Positions 34,360 to 44,680 of a DNA stretch of 64,000 nt are shown here, piece after piece. Source of the DNA: Parasphingopyxis lamellibrachiae (lineage in GTDB: Bacteria > Pseudomonadota > Alphaproteobacteria > Sphingomonadales > Sphingomonadaceae); assembly GCF_003385775.1 (NCBI RefSeq), contig NZ_QRDP01000004.1, positions 2,040,957 through 2,104,956 of the forward strand, read 5' to 3'. The notes under the pieces were generated by a model that saw only the letters and a list, made by a program, of their open reading frames with translations, searched no databases and was not told the origin of the DNA. How positions within the stretch are numbered: the first letter of the stretch is position 1; each line of letters starts with the position of its first letter. Both the position numbers and the translations under genes were made by a program.

Positions 34360-36093
34360 CTAGCCCGCACGGCGGAAGAGCCAACCGATCGTCGTGCCGC
34401 CGGGTGAGGATTCGCCGGCAAGCACCAGTTGTTTTGTTTTGCAGAGGCGCGACTTCTCGTCGATCCAGACACTGTCGTCGATCATCAGGCCCGTACCCCG
34501 GCACCGAAAATGCCAGGCGGGCCCGCCTTCGACGCGCAGCAGGGCACCCATATTGTCCGCCGTCGGTGAAACCTCGACCCCTGCCCCCAGATGGAAGCGG
34601 ATCGCAAAGGCCGCGCCTTCGGATTTGTGCCGCCCGCCCGGAAGCAGCACATCTTCCCCGCGCAGTTCGTCCCCGTCTTCGGACAGGCCGAGCTGGCGGC
34701 GATGGACGAATCCGAAGCGCGGCACATAGCCGTCATGGCTTGCTTCGAGCCGCGCAATGCCGTTGCGCTCGCGCCGGTTGAGCTCGACTTCGACAACACC
34801 GCGCCCGAGCGAACCATCGGCGTTTAGCGCCGTCGAATTGCTGTCGCCTATGGTGAGGGTCGAATGGGCGGCAGTCGTGCGCAGTCCCTGGGCAAAATTT
34901 CCAGGCAGGGCCGAACCGCCCGCGCCGCCGCAATTGACAACGATACGGTGCGGTCCGTGCGACAGTTCAAAAGCCAAGGTCGAAGCACAGCCGCCGGTTT
35001 CCAGGCGCATCGAAGGCGGCGGCGCGGCGTCGACGACCAATACGGTGTCGCCCGCAGTCATCCGGTGATAGCCCCAGTCGCGCGCCTTGCGGAGCGGCAA
35101 ACCGCGCTGACCGCTGGCCTCGATCGCCGCCGCGATCCGGCGTCCGGGTACCGGCGGGCCGCCCTGCCAGCTCGACAGGCCGCCATCGCCCAACGTGACG
35201 CCAAGCAGCGCTGGCACCGCAAAGGAAAGCGCCGAGGAAAAGGCCGCGGGAAAGGCAATGCCCCGCGAATCATAAGCCGATCGGAGCATCGCCAGAGTTT
35301 CGACCAGCGCGAGCTGCGCCACGGGAGACCGGCAGATGATGCCGCCATCGGCCGTCAATGTTTGCGAAAGCGAGCGTTCGAGGCCAACTTCGCCGCGCGC
35401 CACTCGCGATTCCCCACCCTGGACCAGCAGCCCGGCACCTATCACGCCCGCCCAGGCGCGCACCTGGGTCAGGCCCGGCGGCTCCTTGGGGGCTGCGCGG
35501 TCGAGATGGCGTGCGCCCCGCGCCAGGGTGTTGAGCACCGCAGAGCGGTAGACGAGATCGGCGGAAGACAGGATCAGCGGCGCATAGCTTGCCCAGAGGA
35601 AGATGCGGTGCCCCCACATTTCCGTCCGCCAGCCGGCTTCCGCCACCTTGCCGCCATGCGTTTCAAGCCAGTTGCGCATGAGCTTTTCGGCGATAGGCGC
35701 GGTTTCCTCGCGCGGCCCCGCCGAGGCGAGATCGCGCAGCCATTCGAAGCTCTGCAGATAGTCGGCAAGTCCGGGCGAGACGTTGAGCGTCGCGAAATCG
35801 AGATCGGCGAGCCGCGTTTCCTGTCCGTGATACAGCGCCCGGCCTTCGAGCAGCGCCGTGCCGCGCGTGCGATCGCCGGGAATCGGATCGCCGGGCACGG
35901 CGAGCAGTTTGAGCGGGAATTTACCGCGCAGGCGGAGCCGGTGCAGCGGCGTTCGCCAGAGCATATGGCGAAACCGCGTCGCCAGACGCTCGGACAGCGA
36001 CAATCCGCCATCGTCGAGCCGTATCAGTCGCCGTCCCTTGTCGATACCGTCCCGGGATTCGTCGGGCATATCAATCCGCCCGGCGTGAGTCAT
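34360..36093 (-). CDS. heparinase II/III-like protein
   Basis: This 577-residue protein has the heparinase II/III C-terminal beta domain pattern ([44 protein letters not shown]) preceded by an alpha/alpha toroid region. Such enzymes are polysaccharide lyases, but this branch sits in a fixed housekeeping cluster in sphingomonads and its substrate is not established. It has no signal peptide that I can see, which is odd for a lyase. It overlaps rpe by ATGA (36090-36093); a start at the next Met (36069) is possible. Confidence 0.85.
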   Translation of the reverse strand: MTHAGRIDMPDESRDGIDKGRRLIRLDDGGLSLSERLATRFRHMLWRTPLHRLRLRGKFPLKLLAVPGDPIPGDRTRGTALLEGRALYHGQETRLADLDFATLNVSPGLADYLQSFEWLRDLASAGPREETAPIAEKLMRNWLETHGGKVAEAGWRTEMWGHRIFLWASYAPLILSSADLVYRSAVLNTLARGARHLDRAAPKEPPGLTQVRAWAGVIGAGLLVQGGESRVARGEVGLERSLSQTLTADGGIICRSPVAQLALVETLAMLRSAYDSRGIAFPAAFSSALSFAVPALLGVTLGDGGLSSWQGGPPVPGRRIAAAIEASGQRGLPLRKARDWGYHRMTAGDTVLVVDAAPPPSMRLETGGCASTLAFELSHGPHRIVVNCGGAGGSALPGNFAQGLRTTAAHSTLTIGDSNSTALNADGSLGRGVVEVELNRRERNGIARLEASHDGYVPRFGFVHRRQLGLSEDGDELRGEDVLLPGGRHKSEGAAFAIRFHLGAGVEVSPTADNMGALLRVEGGPAWHFRCRGTGLMIDDSVWIDEKSRLCKTKQLVLAGESSPGGTTIGWLFRRAG

Positions 36094-36752
36094 TCACCCC
36101 TCAGGGCGCGGATATTGGCTGCATAGAAATCCGGGCCGCCGCGGAATGTCGCGGTGCCGGCAACCAGCGCATCGGCGCCAGCGGCGATAGCGCGCGGAGC
36201 CGTTTCGGCATCGACGCCGCCATCGACTTCCAGATCGATCGGCTTGCCGAGCGCGTCGATCCGTGCGCGGATGGCTTCGATCTTCCTGAGCTGGCTCTCG
36301 ATAAAGCTCTGCCCGCCAAAACCAGGGTTGACGCTCATCACCAGAACCAGATCGATCTCTTCAAGCAGGTAATCAAGCGTTTCCACCGGGGTAGCCGGGT
36401 TGAGCGAAATGCCCGCCCGCTTGCCCAGCGATTTTATATGCTGGATCGTCCGATGGACATGCGCGCCCGCTTCGGGATGCACAGTGATCGTGTCGGCACC
36501 CGCCGCCGCAAAATCGTCGAGAAAGGAATCGACCGGCGAAATCATCAGATGGACGTCGAACGGCTTGTCGGTATGCGGCCGGAGCGCTTTGACGACACCC
36601 GGCCCGATGGTGAGATTGGGTACGAAATGCCCGTCCATCACGTCGATGTGAATCCAGTCCGCACCGGCTGTATCGATCGCACGAACCTCTTCCCCCAGCT
36701 TTGCAAAGTCTGCGGAGAGGATCGAGGGCGCTATGCGGACGGGGCTGGCCAT
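36090..36752 (-). CDS. rpe: ribulose-phosphate 3-epimerase
   Basis: This 220-residue TIM-barrel enzyme has [30 protein letters not shown] with the metal-ligand His and Asp, VHLMI, and [14 protein letters not shown], then the phosphate-binding [14 protein letters not shown]. It interconverts ribulose-5-P and xylulose-5-P in the pentose phosphate pathway. It is upstream of the heparinase gene and overlaps it by 4 bp. Confidence 0.96.
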   Translation of the reverse strand: MASPVRIAPSILSADFAKLGEEVRAIDTAGADWIHIDVMDGHFVPNLTIGPGVVKALRPHTDKPFDVHLMISPVDSFLDDFAAAGADTITVHPEAGAHVHRTIQHIKSLGKRAGISLNPATPVETLDYLLEEIDLVLVMSVNPGFGGQSFIESQLRKIEAIRARIDALGKPIDLEVDGGVDAETAPRAIAAGADALVAGTATFRGGPDFYAANIRALRGE

Positions 36753-36865
36753 AATTGGGCAGACTTAGGTGAGGGCCGCGAATCGGGCAAGCAGATGCGG
36801 CCGTCCCTGCGGACTATTTGGGGATAAGATGCACGGTTTGCGCGACCAAGGCTCAGGAGCAGGAC

Positions 36866-38158
36866 CTAGCTGTGCCGAAAACGGACAATGAAAAAGCCGT
36901 CCGCTCCGCCCGGATCGGCGATCTGGCCCGGCAAAATGCGCAGCCAGCCTTCGGGCACCGGCGCCAGGCCTTCGGGCAGCGACGCTGCATCGATGGGTTC
37001 GACCGTGAAAGCCGGATGGCCGGCAAGGAAATCCTTCGCCACAGCTTCGCCCTCTTCGGGTTCCAGCGAACACACGGCGTAAACGAGGCTGCCGCCGGGC
37101 TTGAGCCAGCGGGATGCCCGGTCGAGCATCGCCGCCTGGATCTCGGCACTTTCGGCGATCAGGCGCGGACTGGCCCGATAGAGAACATCCGGATGGCGGC
37201 GGAAAATGCCGGTCGCCGAACAGGGGGCGTCGACAAGGATGGCATCATACTGCTCATCCGTCGCCCATTCGAGCGCGTCGGCGCAGACTGTGGCCGCCGA
37301 CAGTCCGGTCCGTGCGAGATTTTCCGAAAGTCGCGTCAGACGACTTTCGGCCCGGTCGAGCGCCGTCACCTGCCAGCCCTGCGCCGCCAGTTGCATGGTT
37401 TTGCCGCCTGGCGCGGCGCACAGATCAAGGGCCTTGCGGCCCTCGCCGAGGCCAAAGAATCTTGCCGGAAGCGATGCCGACACATCCTGCACCCACCATC
37501 GGCCTTCGGCATAGCCGGGCAAGTCGTGCACGGAAGCGCGCTCCCGGCGCACATGGCCGGGCAGCAGGCTCTGGCCGCCCAGTTTTGCAGCCCAGTCTTC
37601 GGTGTTCGCCGGATCGGCAAGGATGATATCCAGCGGCGGCGGTACGGCAATGGCTCGCGCAGCGGCTTCCACCATGGCGTCGCCCCAATGGCGCTGCCAG
37701 CGCATGGACACGGGATAGGGCAAGGTCGGTATTTCGGGCAGTGTGACTTCCTGCCGCGACAGCGTCCCGAAAACGCCGTGCGCCAGCCGTTTCGGCCCGC
37801 CCGCCAGCAATGGCAGCGCCGTCGAAATCGCGGCGTGATGCGGTGTACCGAGCGCCAAGGCCTGGGCCAACGCCATCCGCAAGACCATGCGCGCCTTGGC
37901 GTCATCGGGCAGCGGGTTTTTCGTCGCGCTGTCGATCAGCGCATCATAATCGGGCAGGCGGCGCAGCACTTCGCCGGTAATGGCCGCGGCCAGCCCGCGA
38001 TCGTCGGCGCGTTTCAGGCGCCGGAACGCCTGGCCCATTGCGGCATCGACCGATTTCCCCTGACGCAGAACGGCATCGAGCAGCTGCAACGCCGCCCGCC
38101 GGCTTTCAGCGCCCTGCACCGCGCGCGGCTTGTCGCGCGGTTCGCCCTGCGCGCTCAA
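36866..38158 (-). CDS. rsmB: 16S rRNA m5C967 methyltransferase RsmB-like
   Basis: This 430-residue protein has an N-terminal NusB-like helical domain (about 15-150) and a C-terminal SAM-dependent RNA m5C methyltransferase: [30 protein letters not shown] with one conserved Cys and [13 protein letters not shown] with the catalytic Cys. This fusion is typical of RsmB/Sun, which methylates C967 of 16S rRNA. It overlaps htpX by ATGA at 38155-38158. Confidence 0.94.
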   Translation of the reverse strand: MSAQGEPRDKPRAVQGAESRRAALQLLDAVLRQGKSVDAAMGQAFRRLKRADDRGLAAAITGEVLRRLPDYDALIDSATKNPLPDDAKARMVLRMALAQALALGTPHHAAISTALPLLAGGPKRLAHGVFGTLSRQEVTLPEIPTLPYPVSMRWQRHWGDAMVEAAARAIAVPPPLDIILADPANTEDWAAKLGGQSLLPGHVRRERASVHDLPGYAEGRWWVQDVSASLPARFFGLGEGRKALDLCAAPGGKTMQLAAQGWQVTALDRAESRLTRLSENLARTGLSAATVCADALEWATDEQYDAILVDAPCSATGIFRRHPDVLYRASPRLIAESAEIQAAMLDRASRWLKPGGSLVYAVCSLEPEEGEAVAKDFLAGHPAFTVEPIDAASLPEGLAPVPEGWLRILPGQIADPGGADGFFIVRFRHS

Positions 38159-39096
38159 CGGCCACGCCCATGCGGGTCGAGCGCGCTACCGCGCCGGGCA
38201 GGTTTCTGGCCCAGCGTACCGCCGGGTTTCTGGCCGACGCCAAAGGATGGGGTTGCAGGTCCACTGTTCATGACGGAGGCCATTTTCTCGAGTTCGGCGA
38301 TCCGGCTGCCCGTGTCCGGATGGGTGGAAAACAGGCTGCGCGCGCCGCCGAACAGCGCCGGGACGATATAGAGCTGGGCTGCTGCCGGGTTGCGGTCGAC
38401 AACCGGGTTGTGAATCTTCGACGCGCCATTGGCGAGCTTGGCCAGCGCCGAGGCCAGGGCCCCGGGCTTGCCGGATATTTCCGCCCCGCCGCGATCGGCG
38501 CCATATTCCCGGGTCCGGCTGATCGCCATCTGGACGATCATCGCGGCAAAGGGCGCAAGGAATACGGCAACGAGCGCGGCGATACCCGCGCGCCCATTGC
38601 CGCCGCGAAAGAAATAGCCATAGCTGGCCAGCATGGAGATCGCGCCGGCGATCGTCGCCGTCATCGTCATAATCAGCGTGTCCCGGTTGCGAACATGGGC
38701 CAGTTCATGCGCCATGACGCCTTCAATCTCGTCGCGATTGAGAATATCGAGCAGGCCCGATGTTGCCGCAACCGCGGCATTTTCCGGGTTGCGGCCGGTT
38801 GCAAAGGCGTTGGGGTGAGGCGATTCGACGATATAGACTTTCGGCATCGGTAGGCCCGCCCGCTGGGCCAGTTGCTGAACAAGGCCGTAAAATTCCGGCG
38901 CGGTTCGGGCGTCGACCTCGCGCGCTCCATGCATCCTGAGAACGATCTTGTCGGCATTCCAATAGGTGAAGAGGTTCATCCCCGCCGCCAAGACAAGCGC
39001 CAGGATCATGCCCATCCGGCCGCCGAGCATCAGCCCGACGCCCATGAAGAGCGCCGTCATCACCGCTAGCATTATGAGGGTTTTGAACTGATTCAC
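38155..39096 (-). CDS. htpX: zinc metalloprotease HtpX
   Basis: This 313-residue inner-membrane M48 protease has two N-terminal helices ([35 protein letters not shown]), the zinc motif HELAH at about 129-133, two further helices and a glutamate downstream ([10 protein letters not shown]) as the third zinc ligand. It degrades damaged membrane proteins under stress. Overlap with rsmB suggests co-translation. The C-terminal tail after about 280 is Gly/Pro-rich. Confidence 0.94.
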   Translation of the reverse strand: MNQFKTLIMLAVMTALFMGVGLMLGGRMGMILALVLAAGMNLFTYWNADKIVLRMHGAREVDARTAPEFYGLVQQLAQRAGLPMPKVYIVESPHPNAFATGRNPENAAVAATSGLLDILNRDEIEGVMAHELAHVRNRDTLIMTMTATIAGAISMLASYGYFFRGGNGRAGIAALVAVFLAPFAAMIVQMAISRTREYGADRGGAEISGKPGALASALAKLANGASKIHNPVVDRNPAAAQLYIVPALFGGARSLFSTHPDTGSRIAELEKMASVMNSGPATPSFGVGQKPGGTLGQKPARRGSALDPHGRGR

Positions 39097-39161
39097 CTTG
39101 CGTCTCCGTCTTCAAGCCCCGAAATGGGGACTGGCAGGCGATTTGGCAATTGGAGGACTAT

Positions 39162-39332
39162 ATGGCTGGCAAGCGCCCCGACTGGGTCAAGGCTCCCGCA
39201 TATCTTTCCGAAAGCCCGCCGGTTCCCGAGCCCGAGCCTGTCGAGACCCAGTCCGAACATGGCGGCAAGGATATGCTTGAACCGACGCGCTATGGCGATT
39301 GGGAGCATAAAGGCATTTGCTGGGACTTTTAG
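39162..39332 (+). CDS. DUF1674 protein, SDHAF4-like
   Basis: This 56-residue protein starts at the ATG at 39162, with GGAGG at 39152-39156. It ends with the DUF1674 signature GGKDMLEPTRYGDWEHKG and CWDF. The mitochondrial homologue (SDHAF4/Sdh8) chaperones the flavinated SdhA subunit during succinate dehydrogenase assembly. No sdh gene is near, so the role here is inferred from the family. It is divergent from htpX and convergent with gpsA. Confidence 0.9.
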   Translation: MAGKRPDWVKAPAYLSESPPVPEPEPVETQSEHGGKDMLEPTRYGDWEHKGICWDF

Positions 39333-39351
39333 CGCCAGACCATCCTTTCGC

Positions 39352-40338
39352 CTAACGCTCATTCTTGAGCGGCCGGGCCATCAGCGCCTCGACCGTCGCC
39401 TCGACCGAATTTTTCCCCTCCAGCAGCGCGCAAACCGCCTCGGTTATCGGCATTTCGACACCGGCGTCATGCGCCGCTTCGCGCAGGACCGGCGCAGTGT
39501 GCGCGCCTTCGGCAACCGTGGTGCGATCTGCGAGTAGTTCCGCGCCCGACTTGCCTTCACCAAGCCCCTTGCCGAGCGAAAAATTGCGCGAGCTGGTCGA
39601 CGAACAGGTGAGGACGAGGTCGCCCAGCCCCGACAAGCCGGCCAATGTTTCGGCCTCCGCCCCCCGCGCCAGTCCGAACCGCGTCATTTCCGCAAAACCA
39701 CGGGAAATCAGCGCCGCGCGCGCATTCTGGCCCAATCGCTTTCCTTCCACCACGCCGCAGGCGATAGCGAGGACATTCTTCACCGCGCCGCCGATCTCGG
39801 CGCCGATCACATCCTTCGACAGATAGGGCCGGAAAGCCGGACTCGCCAGGCGCGCGGCGATCGACTGGCCCAGCACCTGATCCTCACAGGCCAGGGTCAC
39901 CGCGGCCGGCAATCCGGCGGCGACTTCGTGCGCAAAAGTGGGGCCGGACAGGACAGCGATCGGCGATCCCGGATACACTTCGGCCGCGACCTCGCTCATC
40001 AGTTTTTTCGAGCCCGCCTCTATGCCCTTCGCGCACAGGATCAACGGCGCAAAACCGATCGACGCCGAACCGAGTATCTCGCGCACATGCTGGGCCGGCG
40101 CGACGACGAGAATTGCGTCGCAATCGGCCAGATCGTCCAGCTGACTGGTTGCGCGGATCTTGCGGGACAGTGGAATATTGGGGAGAAAGAGCGGATTGGC
40201 GCTCTGATCGTTGATCGCACGGACGACATCGCCCTCGCGGGCCCAGAGGACAACCGGATCGCCGCCCGCCGCCGCGGCTTGCGCCAGCGCCGTGCCCCAG
40301 GCGCCGCCGCCGATAACCCCGATTGTTTCTATCGTCAT
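39352..40338 (-). CDS. gpsA: glycerol-3-phosphate dehydrogenase [NAD(P)+]
   Basis: This 328-residue enzyme has the dinucleotide motif [15 protein letters not shown], the [17 protein letters not shown] segment, the catalytic-Lys region ([13 protein letters not shown]) and the C-terminal [12 protein letters not shown]. It makes sn-glycerol-3-phosphate for phospholipid synthesis. Its start overlaps the stop of tsaD by ATGA (40335-40338), so tsaD-gpsA is one unit. Confidence 0.96.
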   Translation of the reverse strand: MTIETIGVIGGGAWGTALAQAAAAGGDPVVLWAREGDVVRAINDQSANPLFLPNIPLSRKIRATSQLDDLADCDAILVVAPAQHVREILGSASIGFAPLILCAKGIEAGSKKLMSEVAAEVYPGSPIAVLSGPTFAHEVAAGLPAAVTLACEDQVLGQSIAARLASPAFRPYLSKDVIGAEIGGAVKNVLAIACGVVEGKRLGQNARAALISRGFAEMTRFGLARGAEAETLAGLSGLGDLVLTCSSTSSRNFSLGKGLGEGKSGAELLADRTTVAEGAHTAPVLREAAHDAGVEMPITEAVCALLEGKNSVEATVEALMARPLKNER

Positions 40339-41369
40339 GCCTTTACTCCTGCGCCTCTGGCTTTAGCGGCATCGGCGTCAAGCGGCCAGCGGGCGCGGGC
40401 GGGAATATCGAGCGGGTCACTCAGGTCCGCGGCAAAGCGTTCGACGCCGGCCCAGGCGATCATGGCCGCATTATCGGTGCACAGCCAGGGCGGCGGTGCG
40501 ATGAAGGGAAGGCCGTTCCGTTCGGCCAGCGCCCGCAGCGCTCCGCGGATTGCGCTGTTGGAGGCAACCCCGCCCGCAACCACCAGCGCCGTGATATCGC
40601 CTGCCGACGCAAGCCCTCTGGCCGTGCGGTCCACAAGGCAATCGATCGTCGCTGCCTGGAAACTCGCCGCGATATCCTCAGGCGTGTAGTGGCCGCTGTC
40701 CCGTGCACGAAGAACGGCCGATTTCAGGCCGGCAAAGGAAAAATGCGGATCCGCCCGCCCCACCATCGGCCGGGGCAGGGGCACGGAGGCCGGATCGCCC
40801 GTTTGCGCCGCCTTTTCCACTGCCGGGCCGCCCGGAAAGCCAAGGCCGAGCAGCTTCGCCGTCTTGTCGAAGGCTTCGCCGGCGGCATCGTCGATGGTCG
40901 TCGCCAGTCTTTCGTACGACCCGACACCCTTGACGAGCAACAGCTGGCAATGGCCGCCCGATACGAGCAGCAGCAGATAGGGAAATTCGAGCGCCGGGTC
41001 CGCCAGCCGGGGCGAAAGCGCATGGCCCTCGAGATGGTTGACCGCAACCAGCGGCTTGCCGCCTGCCAGCGCCAACCCCTTGCCCGTCATCAGGCCCACC
41101 ATGACGCCGCCGATCAACCCGGGACCCGCCGTGGCCGCCACCGCATCGATATCGGACAGGGAAAGTTCAGCCTCTTCAAAGACTTGTGCTACGAGTGGTG
41201 TCATGACTTCAACATGGGCGCGCGCCGCTATCTCCGGCACCACCCCGCCAAAGGGGCGGTGCGCCTCCTCCTGCCCCGCCAGCGCATGGGCGAGAATTTC
41301 GCGCTCGCTCGTCACCAGCGCGGCCGCGGTTTCGTCGCAGCTCGATTCGAGGCCCAGAATGATCGCCAT
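40335..41369 (-). CDS. tsaD: tRNA N6-adenosine threonylcarbamoyltransferase
   Basis: This 344-residue ASKHA-fold enzyme begins [15 protein letters not shown] and has the metal-binding HLEGHAL motif, [35 protein letters not shown] and a C-terminal [10 protein letters not shown]. With TsaB/TsaC/TsaE it makes t6A37 of ANN-decoding tRNAs. It is divergent from hemC, with only 41 bp between the two starts, so both promoters are compressed there. Confidence 0.96.
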   Translation of the reverse strand: MAIILGLESSCDETAAALVTSEREILAHALAGQEEAHRPFGGVVPEIAARAHVEVMTPLVAQVFEEAELSLSDIDAVAATAGPGLIGGVMVGLMTGKGLALAGGKPLVAVNHLEGHALSPRLADPALEFPYLLLLVSGGHCQLLLVKGVGSYERLATTIDDAAGEAFDKTAKLLGLGFPGGPAVEKAAQTGDPASVPLPRPMVGRADPHFSFAGLKSAVLRARDSGHYTPEDIAASFQAATIDCLVDRTARGLASAGDITALVVAGGVASNSAIRGALRALAERNGLPFIAPPPWLCTDNAAMIAWAGVERFAADLSDPLDIPARARWPLDADAAKARGAGVKA

Positions 41370-41410
41370 ACCCCTTCCCTGCCACCGCTTCCCCGGCTAG
41401 CACAAGCCTC

Positions 41411-42331
41411 ATGACGACAGCTCTTCGGATAGGGACGCGCGGATCGCCGCTCGCCATGACACAGGCACGCATGGTCAAGGCGGCGCTGATCGCCGCGCAC
41501 GGCCTGAACGAGGCGGACATCGCGATCGTGCCGGTGAAAACGACGGGCGACAGGGTGCAGGACAGGCCCCTCGCCGAGATCGGCGGCAAGGCGCTATGGA
41601 CCAAGGAACTGGACCGGGCCCTTGGCGACGGGACGATCGACTGCGCCGTGCATTCGATGAAGGATGTCGAGACGATACGGCCGGCCGATATCGTGCTGGC
41701 GGCTTATCTGCCGCGCGCCGATGTCCGCGAACGGCTGATCGGCGCGGACAGTATCGAAGCGCTGCCCCGGGGCGCGCGTATCGGGACATCCTCGCCGCGC
41801 CGCGCCGCCCAGTTGCTGTGTCTGCGCCCCGATCTTTCCGTCATGACGCTGCGCGGCAATGTGGCGCGGCGTCTGGCGGCTGTCGAAAGCGGCGATGTCG
41901 ACGCAACCTTGCTCGCCGCCGCCGGGCTGGAGCGTCTCGGCCATGCCGATATCGGCACTGCAATTCCCGTCGAAAGGATGCTGCCGGCCGCACAGCAGGG
42001 CGCGATCGGCATTGAAACGCTTGCCGAAAACGCCCGGGTCCGCAAGCTGCTGGAGCGTATCGACGACCCGGCGACGCGCCAGTGCATCGAAGCCGAACGC
42101 GCCCTGCTCGATACGCTCGGCGCCGATTGCCATTCGCCGGTGGCCGCGCTTGCACGGATCGACGATGGCGTCATAACCGTGACGGCCGAACTGCTGCTGC
42201 ATGACGGCAGCGAACGGGTCGGGCAATCGGCAGGCGGGACGATCGATGCCCGGCACGATCTGGCGGAGGAACTCGCTCGGGCATTGCTCGACGCAGCGTG
42301 CCCGGCCTTGCGGGCCCTGTTTGCCGGATGA
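41411..42331 (+). CDS. hemC: porphobilinogen deaminase (hydroxymethylbilane synthase)
   Basis: This 306-residue enzyme has TRGSPLAMTQA, TTGDRVQDRPLAEIGGKALWTKEL, the DCAVHSMKDVET motif, and the Arg-rich GTSSPRRAAQLLCLRPDL. The cofactor-attaching Cys is in GADCHSPVAALA, where many relatives have GGC. It polymerises four porphobilinogens into hydroxymethylbilane. It overlaps hemD by 4 bp. Confidence 0.96.
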   Translation: MTTALRIGTRGSPLAMTQARMVKAALIAAHGLNEADIAIVPVKTTGDRVQDRPLAEIGGKALWTKELDRALGDGTIDCAVHSMKDVETIRPADIVLAAYLPRADVRERLIGADSIEALPRGARIGTSSPRRAAQLLCLRPDLSVMTLRGNVARRLAAVESGDVDATLLAAAGLERLGHADIGTAIPVERMLPAAQQGAIGIETLAENARVRKLLERIDDPATRQCIEAERALLDTLGADCHSPVAALARIDDGVITVTAELLLHDGSERVGQSAGGTIDARHDLAEELARALLDAACPALRALFAG

Positions 42332-43020
42332 GCCCGCCGCTCATCGTCTTCCGACCGGAGCCGGGCGCCAGCGCGACCGCGAAACGCGCCCGGGCGGAGG
42401 GTTGGGCGGTTACTCTCCTCCCGCTGTTCGAAATTGTGCCGATCGCATGGCAGCCGCCCGATGCGGACAATTTCGATGCGGTCCTGATGACCAGCGCCAA
42501 TGCCGTGCGCTGCGGCGGGCCCCGGCTGGCCGACTATCATGGCCTGCCCCTTTATGCGGTGGGCGGGCAGAGCGCGGAGGCGGCGCGCAAATACGGCTTC
42601 GGGACCGTCATCGCCGGCGAGACGAACGTCGCCGAACTGGCGGACCGGATACGGGCCGAAGGCGCGGTGCGCCTCTTTCATCCATGCGGTGAACACCGGC
42701 GGACGTTTGACGAAAGCGGGCTCGGTATCGTCCATGTTCCGGTCTATGCGGCCCGCCGCACGGCACCGCCCGACCTAGCGCAAGCGATCGGCGATGAGGC
42801 GATCCTGCTCGTCCATTCGCCGCGGGCGGCACGCTATCTCGACACGCTATGCACCGCGCAGAGCATCGCGCGCGGCACGGTTTCGCTGGTCGCGATAAGC
42901 GAGGCGGCGCTCGCTGAAGCCGGGACAGGCTGGCGCGCGGCGCTGGCTGCGGAACGCTCGACCGACGCCGCCATGCTGGCCGCCGCTTCTTCACTAGGCG
43001 GACGGTCCGCTATCGGGTAA
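42328..43020 (+). CDS. hemD: uroporphyrinogen-III synthase
   Basis: This 230-residue protein closes hydroxymethylbilane into uroporphyrinogen III. The start at 42328 overlaps the hemC stop. The sequence is weakly conserved, as usual for HemD: LIVFRPEPGASATAKRAR, VLMTSANAVRCGGP, YAVGGQSAEAARKYGF, and LLVHSPRAARYLD. Assignment relies on these and on the hemC overlap. The Mic60-like gene follows 54 bp downstream. Confidence 0.9.
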   Translation: MSPPLIVFRPEPGASATAKRARAEGWAVTLLPLFEIVPIAWQPPDADNFDAVLMTSANAVRCGGPRLADYHGLPLYAVGGQSAEAARKYGFGTVIAGETNVAELADRIRAEGAVRLFHPCGEHRRTFDESGLGIVHVPVYAARRTAPPDLAQAIGDEAILLVHSPRAARYLDTLCTAQSIARGTVSLVAISEAALAEAGTGWRAALAAERSTDAAMLAAASSLGGRSAIG

Positions 43021-43074
43021 AGCAGCGGCCCGGCGCACATATCGTGGGCCGTTTCGGATCCTGGACCCACAACT

Positions 43075-44004
43075 ATGCCGCGCGATTATGAGCCGATCGA
43101 AACAACAGAAACACCGCAGCGTTCGCTGATCCGGGTGTTGATTATCGCCGGTGTGGCCTTTTTCGGCGGCGTGATCGGCATGGGGTGGTTCCTCGTGAAT
43201 TATGGCGGATCCATGGGCATTCTCGCCGTCGAGGAAAATGCCCCGCCCTCCGAAGAAAGCAGCGCAGCCATTACTGCGCTTGAGCGCCAGCTCGACGAAG
43301 CCGAGCCCGGGCTGCCCGGCGCGCCGGTGGGAGAGACGCCCGATACCGCGGAAATCGAGGCGGATCGCGCAACCCTGGCCAGGCGGGTCGCCCAGCTTGA
43401 GGATCGCATCGACCGCATCGGCACGCGGGCTGGCGCTGCTGCCGGCAATGCCGACCGGGCTGAAGGCCTGTTGGTCGCCTTCGCGGCAAGGCGGGCGCTC
43501 GATCGCGGGGTTGCGCTCGGCTATATCGAGGGCCTTCTCCGCGAACGGTTTGGCCGGTCTGCGCCCGAAGCCGTGGCACGTGTCATTGCCGCCTCGCAAC
43601 AGCCGGTAACGCTGGATGGCTTGCAATCGCGGCTGACCGAGCTTGAGCCCGCGCTGATTGGTAGAGGCGAAGGCGAAAGCTGGTGGGATGCGACGCGGCG
43701 GGAGTTTTCCGAACTTTTCGTGTTGCGGCAGGAGGGCACCCCTTCGCCCGCCCCGCGCCAACGGCTGCAGCGCGCGCGCGACAAGCTTGCGGTCGGCCAG
43801 GTCGATACGGCGCTGGCGGAAGTGCTGCGCCTGCCGGGCCGCGAAGAGGCCGATCAGTGGATATCCGATGCCCGCCGGTACATTGCCGCGCGCAATGCGC
43901 TCGACCGGATCGAGACGATTGCGCTTATGGAGCCGCGTATCGCCGAACGGCAAAGGCAGCGCGAAGAAGCCCGCGAAAACGCGGATACCGATACGGCGCA
44001 ATAG
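43075..44004 (+). CDS. Mic60/mitofilin-like inner-membrane protein
   Basis: This 309-residue protein has one N-terminal helix (IRVLIIAGVAFFGGVIGMGWFLV), a long acidic coiled-coil stretch (about 60-130, including RRVAQLEDRIDRIG) and a C-terminal helical mitofilin-like domain (RQRLQRARDKLAVGQ, ALAEVLRLPGREEADQW, ARRYIAARNALDRIE). Bacterial Mic60 relatives lie next to hem genes in alphaproteobacteria and bend membranes or support intracytoplasmic membranes. The protein is shorter than mitochondrial Mic60. A role in envelope organisation is inference. Confidence 0.85.
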   Translation: MPRDYEPIETTETPQRSLIRVLIIAGVAFFGGVIGMGWFLVNYGGSMGILAVEENAPPSEESSAAITALERQLDEAEPGLPGAPVGETPDTAEIEADRATLARRVAQLEDRIDRIGTRAGAAAGNADRAEGLLVAFAARRALDRGVALGYIEGLLRERFGRSAPEAVARVIAASQQPVTLDGLQSRLTELEPALIGRGEGESWWDATRREFSELFVLRQEGTPSPAPRQRLQRARDKLAVGQVDTALAEVLRLPGREEADQWISDARRYIAARNALDRIETIALMEPRIAERQRQREEARENADTDTAQ

Positions 44005-44009
44005 CCGCC

Positions 44010-44579
44010 CTATTCCGCGCCGACATTTTCGCGCGGCGTATAGAGTCCGTCAAAAGCGACCGACCAGTTCTCCCCGCTATCGGTTGAGATTTCCCAGAAT
44101 TGCCGGACGGCGCCGCCGTCTTCCGGCGTCCAGGTCACGCGGTTGATCGTGCCGGTCGCCCGGCTGATGGGCAATTCCGCGTCGGAGAGTATCATCGCGC
44201 CCTCGCCGTCGAGATTGCCTTCGAGATAGACCGGCGCACCATCGTTCGCCATCCAGGTCTGGTGCCAGCGGCCGGATACCCTGTCGTAGAAACTGAGGCT
44301 CATCCCGGCATAGGCGCCAGCGTCATATTGCTCCAATATCACGCAGCCGCCATGGCGGGAGCCTATCCGGCTTGTGGCTGTGAACTGGCTCGCCCCGCTC
44401 GCGGTGACATTCCACTCGCCGAGCCAGAAATCGAAGGCCCGGTGCGCATTGCCCGCACAAGGGGTCGGTGCGGCGCCGGGGTTTTCCTGCTGGGATGCCG
44501 CGTACAGGCCGCCGCCTGCCGCCAGCCAGCCGATCGCCAATGCCTTCGCGATTGTCGCCCCAAGAATTGTGTCACCCAT
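44010..44579 (-). CDS. exported protein of the DUF1579-like class
   Basis: This 189-residue protein has a signal-like start (ALAIGWLAAGGGLYAAS) and a mature domain opening AFDFWLGEWNVTASG, followed by a beta-rich fold with SLSFYDRVSGRWHQTWM and NRVTWTPEDGGAVRQFWE, ending in SVAFDGLYT. The FDFWLGEW motif is typical of DUF1579-like calycin-fold proteins, function unknown. It is convergent with the Mic60-like gene. Confidence 0.75.
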   Translation of the reverse strand: MGDTILGATIAKALAIGWLAAGGGLYAASQQENPGAAPTPCAGNAHRAFDFWLGEWNVTASGASQFTATSRIGSRHGGCVILEQYDAGAYAGMSLSFYDRVSGRWHQTWMANDGAPVYLEGNLDGEGAMILSDAELPISRATGTINRVTWTPEDGGAVRQFWEISTDSGENWSVAFDGLYTPRENVGAE

Positions 44580-44680
44580 AGTCGCGCTCCATGCCCGGAC
44601 AGGATGGCAAGCTTGATCCTTTTTGGGGGTGCGCGAAAATCGCTATTCGACAAAGCGATATATGGCTTCGACCGGTCCGG

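Noticed and set aside
34864-36126. 420-codon plus-strand frame opposite the heparinase gene
   Set aside because: Arg-rich antisense translation without domains; the minus-strand gene is well supported.
36818-38371. 517-codon plus-strand frame opposite rsmB and htpX
   Set aside because: The minus strand encodes clear RsmB and HtpX proteins; the frame is a codon-bias artefact.
41370-41410. Possible regulatory site in the 41-bp gap between tsaD and hemC
   Set aside because: Too short and without a dyad or a promoter match that I could support.
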